From positions 1 through 64,000 of the forward strand of contig NZ_WJNH01000013.1 of the NCBI RefSeq assembly GCF_009649735.1: a DNA stretch of 64,000 nt. The letters run 5' to 3'. The position numbers and the translations under genes are program-made. The notes under the pieces are model-generated. The model had not been told where the DNA came from and made no database searches. It worked only from the letters and a program-made list of their open reading frames with translations. The first letter of the stretch is position 1, and every line of letters starts with the position of its first letter. Source of the DNA: Salinibacillus xinjiangensis. GTDB taxonomy: Bacteria > Bacillota > Bacilli > Bacillales > Alkalibacillaceae. Positions 45,064-53,066 of this stretch are shown here, piece after piece.

Positions 45064-46641
45064 ATGAAAAAAATTGCGATGCTAATGGCTATAAGTTTCT
45101 TAGCCATTCTAATGATGACTGGTTGTACGAGTGAGCCACAAACAGGTGGAAGCTCAGATAGTGAAGGGGCTGAAGGTTCTGGTAATGGATCTGCAGCCGG
45201 AGATGAACTTATTATTGCTGTATTATCTGATGCAACACAATTAGATCCACATACAGGAACAGATATCCCATCTGCGAATGTGTATCATGGGAAAATCTAT
45301 GAAGGATTAGTTAAGCAAGACGAAAATATGGAGATTCAACCAGCTCTTGCAACAGAGTGGGAGCCAATTGATGATGTAACATGGGAATTTACATTAAGAG
45401 AAGGGGTTAAGTTCCATGATGGGACACCTTTCAATGCTGAAGCCGTGAAGAAAAATTTTGAACGTATTTTATCTGAAGAAATTGCATCACCAAGAGCCAC
45501 TTTGTTTGAAATGATTGAAGAAGTTAAGGTTGTAGATGACTATACTGTACAAATTAAAACGGCTTATCCGTTTGCTCCATTACTTGCAAACTTAGCTCAC
45601 TATGCAGGGGGAATTGTAAGTCCTACTGCAGCCGAAAAGTATGGTAAAGAATTAGGTCAGCATCCAGTAGGCACAGGGAAATTTAAATTTGAGGAATGGA
45701 CACCAGGTTCTCAAATTACACTCTCGACATACGATGAATACTGGGGTGAAACACCTTCTTATGAAACTGTAGTTTACAAAGTTGTTCCTGAGGACGCTAC
45801 CCGTATCGCAATGGTGGAGACTGGCGAAGCACATTTAGCAGAGCCTGTTCCTGTAACTGAAATTGAACGTATTGAAAACAGCGACAGTATGAGCCTTAAT
45901 CGCAGTCAAGGGTTAGGAACAGATTATTTAGGTTTTAACGTACAAAAAGAACCATTCAATAACAAAAAGGTTAGACAAGCCATTAACTACGCAGTTGATA
46001 CTGAGCAAATTATTGAAGGTGTTTATAACAATGTTGGAACTGTAGCTGACAGCCCAATGGGTCCTGGTGTTTGGGGATATAACGAAAATGTAGAAGGCTA
46101 TGAATACAACATTGAAAAGGCAAAAGAACTTCTTAAAGAAGCTGGATACGAGGATGGCTTTAAAACGTCTATCTGGACCAATGACAACCAAGCTAGAGTC
46201 GACGTTGCTGAGGTAGTTCAATCACAATTAAAAGGTATTGGGATTGAAGCTGAAATCAATGTAATGGAGTGGGGAGCTTACTTAGAGGCTACTGCCAATG
46301 GAGAGCATGATATGTTCATTCTAGGCTGGTCTAATATGACAGGGGATGCGGATTACAATCAGTACTTCCTTTTCCACTCTGAAGCTCAAGGAACGCCTGG
46401 TAACAGAACATTTTATGAAAACGAAAAAGTTGACGAGCTAATTGATGCTGGCCGTCAAGAAACTGATCCAGAAAAACGTCTAGAGATTTATGCTGAAGCA
46501 CAGAAAATTGAAGTTGAAGATGCACCAGCTATTTTCTTACGATATGATGAGAACCTTGTTGCAGTAAATAATAATGTAGAAGGATTCTGGATGCATCCAG
46601 CCGGAATTTATATGATTGATGATATCACGATTAATGAATAA
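45064..46641 (+). CDS. Peptide-binding lipoprotein of an ABC transporter (DppE/OppA family 5)
   Basis: A 525-residue binding protein. The signal peptide MKKIAMLMAISFLAILMMTGC ends in a lipobox, followed by a Gly/Ser-rich linker. Family 5 features: ATQLDPHTGTDIPSANVYHG, LREGVKFHDGTPFNAEAVK, and RQAINYAVDTEQI. It delivers peptides to the DppBC-type permeases, although its gene is on the opposite strand and paired with the peptidase gene. Similarity to the GsiB/glutathione-type group is possible, given the nearby gamma-glutamyltransferase, but is not proven here. Confidence 0.93.
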   Translation: MKKIAMLMAISFLAILMMTGCTSEPQTGGSSDSEGAEGSGNGSAAGDELIIAVLSDATQLDPHTGTDIPSANVYHGKIYEGLVKQDENMEIQPALATEWEPIDDVTWEFTLREGVKFHDGTPFNAEAVKKNFERILSEEIASPRATLFEMIEEVKVVDDYTVQIKTAYPFAPLLANLAHYAGGIVSPTAAEKYGKELGQHPVGTGKFKFEEWTPGSQITLSTYDEYWGETPSYETVVYKVVPEDATRIAMVETGEAHLAEPVPVTEIERIENSDSMSLNRSQGLGTDYLGFNVQKEPFNNKKVRQAINYAVDTEQIIEGVYNNVGTVADSPMGPGVWGYNENVEGYEYNIEKAKELLKEAGYEDGFKTSIWTNDNQARVDVAEVVQSQLKGIGIEAEINVMEWGAYLEATANGEHDMFILGWSNMTGDADYNQYFLFHSEAQGTPGNRTFYENEKVDELIDAGRQETDPEKRLEIYAEAQKIEVEDAPAIFLRYDENLVAVNNNVEGFWMHPAGIYMIDDITINE

Positions 46642-46649
46642 TTGAGGTT

Positions 46650-46702
46650 TAACTACTCCTCCATGTCTTCACAATTCGTGAAGTATGGGGGAGTTTTAAT
46701 TG
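46650..46702 (+). terminator. Terminator after the peptide-binding protein gene
   Basis: ACTCCTCCAT plus CTTCAC pair with GTGAAG plus ATGGGGGAGT, with small bulges, followed by TTTTAATT. Confidence 0.8.
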
Positions 46703-46925
46703 GAGTTCAATAGTAAATAAGATTTGTTAGCAAATTCACTAACAGGATCTTCCTAATTGCATATGATCAAATGCATTGGGAAGTGTTAGCTATTAATTCT
46801 ATCTAAAACCCTAGCAATCTAGTCATCACAGAACCTAATCAAGTCAAACATCTTGATAATCACGTCCCACCCAGACTCCTGGCTAGTTGCTCTTATACTA
46901 TATACCTATCAACAAATTTGATCGT
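46703..46925. other. Intergenic stretch with weak hairpins only
   Basis: No coding frame is supported. CTTCCTAATTGCAT and ATGCATTGGGAAG (about 46751-46785) could fold into an imperfect hairpin, and TGTTAG/CTAACA a small one near 46727-46745. I see no promoter or known RNA. Confidence 0.3.
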
Positions 46926-46962
46926 ATAAAAAAGGTGTACCGAGTTGGTACACCTTTTTTTA
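46926..46962. terminator. Terminator after the DUF5667 gene
   Basis: AAAAAAGGTGTACC and GGTACACCTTTTTT are perfect arms. It overlaps the stop codon of the minus-strand gene and could also stop plus-strand transcription. Confidence 0.9.
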
Positions 46963-48201
46963 GTCCTCTTTATTCTTGTTATTGCCTCGTTGCTCTTTTC
47001 TTTCTTTTTTAGCTTCTTCTTTTTCTTTTTTCATTTCTTCACGTTCTTTTTCTCTTTCCTTTTTAGCTGCTTCTCTTTTTTCTTCTCGCTCTTTCTTAGC
47101 CTGTTCTTGTTGCTCTTTTCTTTCCTTTTTAGCTTGTTCTTTTTCTTTTTTAGCTTCTTCTCGTTGCTTTTCTTTCTCTTTTTTTGCTTCCTCTTTTTCC
47201 GCCTCAGTAGTTACATTCTCTACTTCCTTTTCTACTTCTTCAACATCACGATCTACTTCTTCCTCAATCTTTTCTTCCTTATTTTCTAATTCTGCTTCTA
47301 GTTTCGTTACTTCGCGGTTTGCTTCCTCTTCAGAAATTTGCCCAGATTCTTCTTTTTCTTCAACTTCACTGACTTTTTCATCAAATTTTAATTCTGCTTC
47401 TTCAAGCTTTTTAAATTTCTTTTCTAGTTTTTCAAATGACTTTTGAATGTTTTTCATGATGGCTTCTTGAGCACGTGGATTATCAATCTTTTCTAAAACA
47501 GCTACTAAAGAATCAATATTGTTTGCAAGTTTATTTTCTGTTGAATCCTCTGTTTTAGTGGTTTCCTTAGATTCAGTTGCGTCTTCCTCTTCTTTTGTTT
47601 CTGTGTCTTCTGATTCAGTTGCATTTACCTCTACAGTTCCTTCTACTTCTTCAGACTCAGTTGTATCTTCATTTGTTGTTTCTTCCTCTGTTGTTTCTTC
47701 ATTTGATTCAGAAAGTTTCTCACCTGCTTGCTCTTGTGTCAAAATGGCTTCGTTAAGTAATTTTTCAGCTTCTTCCGTTTTCCCTTCAGCAATCAAGGCA
47801 TTTGCCTCTGCAATACGTTCAGCAGCAAAATCCGCTAATAATTGTGCTTCTTTATAGTCATCAAATGTTACCGCAAGGCGGATATTCTCAGCAATTGTTT
47901 TAGTAAAATAGAAAAAGTCCCCAGGAATTAATGATGGCTCGTCCACTTTTTCTTGAGTGGCATCTTCTTGTTCTTCTGATTCTTCTGTTGTTTCTTCTGA
48001 TTCTCCATCTGTTTCCACTGATTTTTCAGTATCTTCATTAGCTTCCTTAGCCGTATCTTCATTTTCTACCTGTTCGGTTGTTGTGGTAGTTTTCATTGGA
48101 ACTTCCGTAATCTCCTCATCCTCGTTTGCAAAAACAGTTCCTGTACCCATTGATAGAATAAGTGCTGATGCCAATAAACTACTAGTAATTTTTCGTTTCA
48201 T
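46960..48201 (-). CDS. Secreted DUF5667-domain protein with a long charged tail
   Basis: A 413-residue exported protein. The signal peptide MKRKITSSLLASALILSMGT is followed by a likely cleavage at VFA-NED. Next come an acidic Thr/Glu-rich linker, a DUF5667 domain (about residues 88-165, SLIPGDFFYFTKTIAENIRL), another acidic linker, a helical region and a Lys/Glu/Arg-rich tail of about 90 residues built of units like KKEREE. The tail should form a single charged helix or bind the wall. Function is unknown. The low-complexity DNA creates long false frames on the other strand. Confidence 0.85.
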   Translation of the reverse strand: MKRKITSSLLASALILSMGTGTVFANEDEEITEVPMKTTTTTEQVENEDTAKEANEDTEKSVETDGESEETTEESEEQEDATQEKVDEPSLIPGDFFYFTKTIAENIRLAVTFDDYKEAQLLADFAAERIAEANALIAEGKTEEAEKLLNEAILTQEQAGEKLSESNEETTEEETTNEDTTESEEVEGTVEVNATESEDTETKEEEDATESKETTKTEDSTENKLANNIDSLVAVLEKIDNPRAQEAIMKNIQKSFEKLEKKFKKLEEAELKFDEKVSEVEEKEESGQISEEEANREVTKLEAELENKEEKIEEEVDRDVEEVEKEVENVTTEAEKEEAKKEKEKQREEAKKEKEQAKKERKEQQEQAKKEREEKREAAKKEREKEREEMKKEKEEAKKERKEQRGNNKNKED

Positions 48202-48421
48202 AGTAACATATCTCTCCTTTTTTATTTTCTAGTAAAGGAATTCGTCAATGTTTTGAACCATATGTCGGTAAATGTTTAATTATCATGGAATTTTTTAAAA
48301 ATAGGAAAAAATACACCCATTAATATAAAGCATATGAAAACTAAGACTTTTTGTCCTGGTTATTTTTTATTCCCAATTAACTTACTGGTGCATAAGCTAA
48401 TGAAAAAGCGGAGGTATGCAC

Positions 48422-49636
48422 ATGTATAGATACCCATATCATTATAATCAACAGTATGTACCAATGAATTATTACGGTCAGCCTTACTTTACGGAATTTC
48501 GGCAACAGCCTAGTGTTCAACAGGTCCTGCAAAGATTGCGTTCTCAGCACGACAACTTATATTCAAGACTTGAACAAAATGGTATGAATAGACAAATTGC
48601 CGATTATGCCTTTTACTTTGTGGTCAATTATACACTGAATCAAGCGAACACAAATCTTTCAGCTAGCCAAATTTATAACCAGTTCCAGAGACAAGTACCA
48701 TGGCTTAACCTGTTATTCAGACAATATAACATTCCTCAAAACGTAATGACGCAAGTGTTAACGAGAGTGATTCAAATTACGTTAAACATGATGCAAGGCG
48801 GTGGAGAGCAGCCTGGGCCTGGTCAAGGCTGGTCACGCTGGGAAAACTTAGGTGGAACATTAACTTCAGCTCCTGCTGTTTCCTCTTGGCAACGAAACCG
48901 ATTGGATGTGTTTGCAAGAGGAACAGACCAAACTCTTTATCACAAATGGTGGAATGGACAGAGATGGAGTGATTGGGAAACCCTCGGTGGCACTCTAACC
49001 TCTGCACCATCTGCTGTTTCTTGGGGACCGAACCGCATTGATGTGTTTGTGAGAGGAACAGACCAAAGCCTGTACCATAAATGGTGGGACGGTCAAAGAT
49101 GGAGTGATTGGGAAAGCCTTGGTGGAACGTTAACGAGTGGACCTGCTGTATCTTCACGCCGTTCCAATCAACTGGATGTGTTTGTGAGGGGTACCAACAA
49201 CCGTCTTTATAAAAAGACCTGGAATGGCTCTCGTTGGCTGGATTGGGAAGATCTAGGTGGAAATTTAAACTCTGAACCGGCTACTGTCTCATGGGGGCCA
49301 AATCGCATTGATGTGTTTGCAAGAGGGCAAAATCGAAATTTAATACACAAGTGGTGGAATGGGTCCACTTGGAGTAATTGGGAAAATCTTGGCGGTACTT
49401 TGACTAGTGCTCCTACAGTTTCTTCTCGCCGACCAAACCAATTAGATGTCTTTGTAAGAGGTAACAATAATCGCCTTTATAAAAGAACCTGGAATGGCTC
49501 TCGCTGGGAGGACTGGCAAGACCTTGGCGGAACCTTGACCTCTGCTCCTGCCGCTGTTTCTTGGGGGCCAAACCGTATTGATGTGTTTGCAAGAGGGCAA
49601 AATCAAAATCTTATTCATTCCTATCTAGGACAATAA
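48422..49636 (+). CDS. Six-repeat beta-propeller protein (PLL/tectonin-like lectin)
   Basis: A 404-residue protein. Residues 1-130 are a Tyr/Gln/Asn-rich segment (MYRYPYHYNQQYVPMNYYGQ) and a helical domain. After a GGGEQPGPGQG hinge there are six 45-48-residue repeats. Each has the form W..WE.LGGTLTSAP, then NRIDVFARGTDQ.LYHKWW, as in PLL-type fucose-binding or tectonin-like propellers. There is no signal peptide or membrane helix. The N-terminus resembles spore coat or surface-associated proteins, so a spore-surface lectin is possible; this is inference. ATG 48422 is seven bases from GGAGG; an ATG six bases earlier is too close. Confidence 0.85.
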   Translation: MYRYPYHYNQQYVPMNYYGQPYFTEFRQQPSVQQVLQRLRSQHDNLYSRLEQNGMNRQIADYAFYFVVNYTLNQANTNLSASQIYNQFQRQVPWLNLLFRQYNIPQNVMTQVLTRVIQITLNMMQGGGEQPGPGQGWSRWENLGGTLTSAPAVSSWQRNRLDVFARGTDQTLYHKWWNGQRWSDWETLGGTLTSAPSAVSWGPNRIDVFVRGTDQSLYHKWWDGQRWSDWESLGGTLTSGPAVSSRRSNQLDVFVRGTNNRLYKKTWNGSRWLDWEDLGGNLNSEPATVSWGPNRIDVFARGQNRNLIHKWWNGSTWSNWENLGGTLTSAPTVSSRRPNQLDVFVRGNNNRLYKRTWNGSRWEDWQDLGGTLTSAPAAVSWGPNRIDVFARGQNQNLIHSYLGQ

Positions 49637-49682
49637 GGACCACAAGGATATTGGGTATACAGCTACCCAATACCCTTATTTT

Positions 49683-50450
49683 TTATCCTTCCTGAACCCT
49701 TTTATTAGACGGTGCAAACCAGCCTAATAGGGCAATGCCGACTAAAACTCCATAAAAAGTAAGGGTCCAGCCTGTACTGTGAGGAAAATCATGAGGGAGT
49801 ACACCTATGTCATTATGAGCAAGTGTAATAACAGCCAGCTTGACACCAACCCATGCCACAATTGCGTATGCTGTTGTTTCCAATGCCGGTCGTTTTTCAA
49901 GTAACCGAACAAACCATGTTGCTGCAAATTTAATTAAAATTAATCCAGCAATGCCTCCAAGTACAACCACAGCAAATTGACCGCCATCCATACCTCCGAA
50001 ATCACCAAGCGGAGAATCAGGTAAGCCAAGTGCCAAGGCAACAGCAGCTAAAATGGAATCAATCGCAAAAGCAAGGTCAGCTAAAGCAATTTTTCCTACT
50101 GTTGGCCAAAAGCCTTTACCCGCTGATTCCTCCTCCACCTCTTCTTCTGCATTTTCATTTTCCTTTCCAAATTTATTTTGAATGACATGTTTTAAGCCTA
50201 AGTATAGTAGATAGGCTGCTCCAATTGCCTGCACCTGCCATACATTTGCAATAAAAGAAATGGCAAATAGGGCAATAAATCGAAATACAAAAGCCATTAT
50301 GATTCCGTAATTAATTGCTTTCCCCTTCTCATTATCAGGTAAATGTTTGGCGATAACAGCTAATACAAGGGCATTATCTGCAGACAATAAGCCTTCGAGT
50401 CCAATTAAAATTAATAATGTCCAACCATACTCCAGCCATATTGACTCCAA
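49683..50450 (-). CDS. TerC-family membrane protein (YceF/YkoY-like)
   Basis: A 255-residue protein with about seven helices. The metal-binding motifs of the family are LEGLLSADNALVLAVIA near the N-terminus and DLAFAIDSILAAVAL in the middle. Bacillus TerC relatives are linked to manganese export and metal loading of secreted enzymes. The start is TTG with AAAGGAG nine bases away. No yybP-ykoY manganese riboswitch is visible in the 300-bp upstream gap, which shows nothing else I can name. Confidence 0.9.
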   Translation of the reverse strand: MESIWLEYGWTLLILIGLEGLLSADNALVLAVIAKHLPDNEKGKAINYGIIMAFVFRFIALFAISFIANVWQVQAIGAAYLLYLGLKHVIQNKFGKENENAEEEVEEESAGKGFWPTVGKIALADLAFAIDSILAAVALALGLPDSPLGDFGGMDGGQFAVVVLGGIAGLILIKFAATWFVRLLEKRPALETTAYAIVAWVGVKLAVITLAHNDIGVLPHDFPHSTGWTLTFYGVLVGIALLGWFAPSNKRVQEG

Positions 50451-50751
50451 AGTATATCTCTCCTTTCATAAATCCACATATATGGTTACAACTTATTGTT
50501 TTCTTCTACCCAAAAAGTATGATGCCGATTATATAACTAGACAATGTGTTTTTAGGTATATCTCTATTTTCTAATTTCATTCATTAATAACTCATCCTCC
50601 TGTTACCTATTTTGTCTACTATACATCCTCTTCTGTCCTATAGATTCCTTAGATTCTCTATAGTTTATTACACATTTTAAGATATTTAATATATTTGCCC
50701 ATAGCATGTCCCTCCTATCAACATAAGGTGATTACAAAAGGAGGTGAGAAC

Positions 50752-50958
50752 ATGGTTGAACTATTGTTGTTTTCACTTATTGCTGGATTGTTTATCTATG
50801 GTGTAGCTTTTTCAAGAGTGATGACGAGACGTCAAGTAGACCAAACACTTAAAACACTTGTAGACAACTGGGAGCCTAAAACGAAAAAAGAAAAGGTTCT
50901 TTCTGTTCCTGAGCATCAGCTTGTTTTACAGGAATCCGTTAAACAAATGAAAGACTAA
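50752..50958 (+). CDS. Small single-span membrane protein
   Basis: A 68-residue protein: N-terminal membrane helix VELLLFSLIAGLFIYGVAFS followed by a charged cytosolic segment (VMTRRQVDQTLKTLVDNWEP). SD AAAGGAGGTG precedes the ATG at the right spacing, which supports translation. I do not recognise a family. It precedes the two Na/Pi-type carriers by 125 bases and could be a partner subunit. A hairpin after it (ATAGAGTAGGA at 50987, TCCTACTCTAT at 51011) may be a weak terminator. Confidence 0.65.
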   Translation: MVELLLFSLIAGLFIYGVAFSRVMTRRQVDQTLKTLVDNWEPKTKKEKVLSVPEHQLVLQESVKQMKD

Positions 50959-51083
50959 AAACAGAAATTACTATATTGTCTTCAATATAGAGTAGGACCT
51001 AATCCCAATATCCTACTCTATCTATTTCACAAAAAAACTAAATAACCTCCATTATTGTCACTTTTTTAAAGAAAGAAGGTGAA

Positions 51084-52022
51084 ATGATGCTACAAATATT
51101 CCTATTTATTTTGGCTTTAGGTGTATTTCTCTTTGGAATGTACCTAGTAAGGACCGGTCTTTTCAAACTATCAGCTGACAAACTAAAAAAGTGGTTAGCC
51201 AAGTTAAGTGATAAGCCTTGGAAAGGTCTTCTTCTCGGTACGGTTGTGACGGCCATTTTACAAAGCAGTTCCGCGGTAACCATTATGGTCGTTGGACTTG
51301 TTGCTGGGAGAATGCTTACCTTTAGCCAATCAATCGGGATTATTTTAGGAGCTAATATTGGGACAACGGTAACCACTGAAATTATTACGCTAGATATCGA
51401 TGCCTTGATCCTTCCTATGGCAATAATTGGTGCAATTTTATATGTTTTTAAACGAAAAAATGTACGCAACACAGGTATGACACTATTAGGATTATCTGCA
51501 GTATTTGGGGCAATGTTTGGACTTAAAGAGTTAGCAGCACCATTAGCAGAAATGGAATATATGAATCAGTTATTCCTCCGTTTAGATAATAATCTATTCC
51601 TAGCTGTGCTTGCAGGTACAATCATTTGTGCCATTCTTCAATCAAGTACAACCACTACAGCCATAACAATGGGATTTATTGCAGCAGGAGCACTACAGCT
51701 AGATACCGCCGTTGCCATTGTCCTTGGAGCCAATATCGGGACTTGTGTTGATGCATGGCTGGCTTCAATTGGTGGAGGAAGAGAAGCAAGACTTACTGCT
51801 TGGTCACACATTTGGATAAACATCTTAGGAGTTATTGCCTTTTTCCCATTAATAGGGGTCCTCGCAGATATTGGTACTTTATTAGCAGATCGCCCAGAAG
51901 TTCAGGTTGCACACATTAGTGTAATATTCAATGTTGCAAGCTCCTTAATTGCCCTACCATTTGTAGAAAAGTTCTCAAAGCTCATATTAAAAATCCATGA
52001 TCGCAAAAACGCTCAAGTTTAG
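51084..52022 (+). CDS. Na/Pi-cotransporter-family protein (half-size, no PhoU domain)
   Basis: A 312-residue membrane protein with two inverted repeats. Each has the QSSS-type motif: AILQSSSAVTIMVVGLVAG with GIILGANIGTT in the first half, and AILQSSTTTTAITMGF with AIVLGANIGTC in the second. These motifs bind Na+ and phosphate in NptA/SLC34 proteins. The C-terminal PhoU-like domain of many bacterial members is missing. A paralogue follows directly. The ATG is supported by GAAGGTG upstream. Confidence 0.9.
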   Translation: MMLQIFLFILALGVFLFGMYLVRTGLFKLSADKLKKWLAKLSDKPWKGLLLGTVVTAILQSSSAVTIMVVGLVAGRMLTFSQSIGIILGANIGTTVTTEIITLDIDALILPMAIIGAILYVFKRKNVRNTGMTLLGLSAVFGAMFGLKELAAPLAEMEYMNQLFLRLDNNLFLAVLAGTIICAILQSSTTTTAITMGFIAAGALQLDTAVAIVLGANIGTCVDAWLASIGGGREARLTAWSHIWINILGVIAFFPLIGVLADIGTLLADRPEVQVAHISVIFNVASSLIALPFVEKFSKLILKIHDRKNAQV

Positions 52023-52041
52023 AAGCAGTTTCCCTATTTGG

Positions 52042-52078
52042 AAAACCATCTCCTACTTTTTTGGGAGATGGTTTTTAA
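52042..52078 (+). terminator. Terminator between the two Na/Pi-type genes
   Basis: AAAACCATCTCC (52042-52053) and GGGAGATGGTTTT (52063-52075) pair, followed by T residues. Confidence 0.85.
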
Positions 52079-52107
52079 GCTTAACAGTCTGGAGGGAGGT
52101 TAAAAAA

Positions 52108-53028
52108 ATGATTTATATCATTGCTTTCATTTTATTCTTAGGAAGTTTTATCTTTGGCATGTACCTTTTAAGATCTGGACTCTTTAACCTATCAAGTGAC
52201 ACCGTAAGAAAATGGCTCATTACACTTACTGATACCCCCTTAAAAGGGATTTTAATCGGAATCTTGGTTACAGTGATTTTCCAAAACAGCGCTGTCGTTA
52301 TAATGGTCACAGTCGGATTAATTGCGGCGGGATTACTTACCTTTCGTCAATCGCTTGGGATTATCTTAGGAACAAATATCGGTTCGAGTATAACAGTTGA
52401 AATCATAACCATTGACCTAGGAGCTTATGTTTTACCAATGGCTCTTATAGGGTCTATCCTATGTTATGTAAAAAATAATAATGTGATTCGTTTTGGTTAT
52501 ACGCTCATTGGATTATCACTTGTATTTGGTGCCATGTGGGGGTTGGAAATGATAGCAGCTCAAATAAAAGACCTAGATGGTGTTTTGGGACTACTTGTAT
52601 ATTTGGATGATCATCGTTTCTATGCTTTACTTATAGGTGCAATTTTCACTGTTCTTATTCAATCTAATACTGCTGTTACGGGTATGACAATGAGTTTCCT
52701 CTCAGTCGGAGCAATGGATTTAGCCACTTGTATTACCTTCATACTTGGTGGATATATTGGTATATGTGTGATTGCCTTAGTTGCTACCATTGGTTCTGGC
52801 AAAGAAGCACGGCATGCAGTTTTTGCCTATATGTGGTTAAATATCCTAGGTGTCCTTATGTTTTACCCATTTACTCATTTACTTGCTTCCATTGGCTCAG
52901 CCTTATCCAATTCTCCGGAAACTCAGCTTGCACATAGTAATTTGATTTTCACTCTGTTTGTTACCCTGCTCATTCTTCCTTTAGCCAATCAATTTCAAAA
53001 GCTTATTCAATACATTCATCGTTATTAA
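52108..53028 (+). CDS. Na/Pi-cotransporter-family paralogue with altered substrate motifs
   Basis: A 306-residue paralogue of the preceding protein, with the same inverted-repeat layout. The key motifs have drifted: VIFQNSAVVIMVTVGL in the first half and VLIQSNTAVTGMTMSF in the second, in place of QSSS-like sequences; GTNIGSS and GGYIGIC replace GANIGT. Substrate may differ or it may serve as a non-transporting partner. ATG 52108 follows GGAGGGAGG; the frame opens earlier but without a start supported by an SD. A terminator separates it from its sister gene. Confidence 0.88.
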   Translation: MIYIIAFILFLGSFIFGMYLLRSGLFNLSSDTVRKWLITLTDTPLKGILIGILVTVIFQNSAVVIMVTVGLIAAGLLTFRQSLGIILGTNIGSSITVEIITIDLGAYVLPMALIGSILCYVKNNNVIRFGYTLIGLSLVFGAMWGLEMIAAQIKDLDGVLGLLVYLDDHRFYALLIGAIFTVLIQSNTAVTGMTMSFLSVGAMDLATCITFILGGYIGICVIALVATIGSGKEARHAVFAYMWLNILGVLMFYPFTHLLASIGSALSNSPETQLAHSNLIFTLFVTLLILPLANQFQKLIQYIHRY

Positions 53029-53030
53029 AT

Positions 53031-53063
53031 AAAAGGCTGTTGGGTGTATCAACAGCCTTTTGC
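53031..53063. terminator. Bidirectional terminator between the Na/Pi paralogue and the CNNM gene
   Basis: AAAAGGCTGTTG (53031-53042) and CAACAGCCTTTT (53050-53061) are perfect arms between convergent genes. Confidence 0.85.
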
Positions 53064-53066
53064 TTA

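Noticed and set aside
46945-48232. Several Ser/Phe-rich plus-strand frames
   Set aside because: They are the antisense of the Lys/Glu-rich DUF5667 gene and reflect its low-complexity codons.
50451-50751. yybP-ykoY manganese riboswitch upstream of the TerC gene
   Set aside because: The conserved GGGGAGUA-type core is not present on the minus strand.
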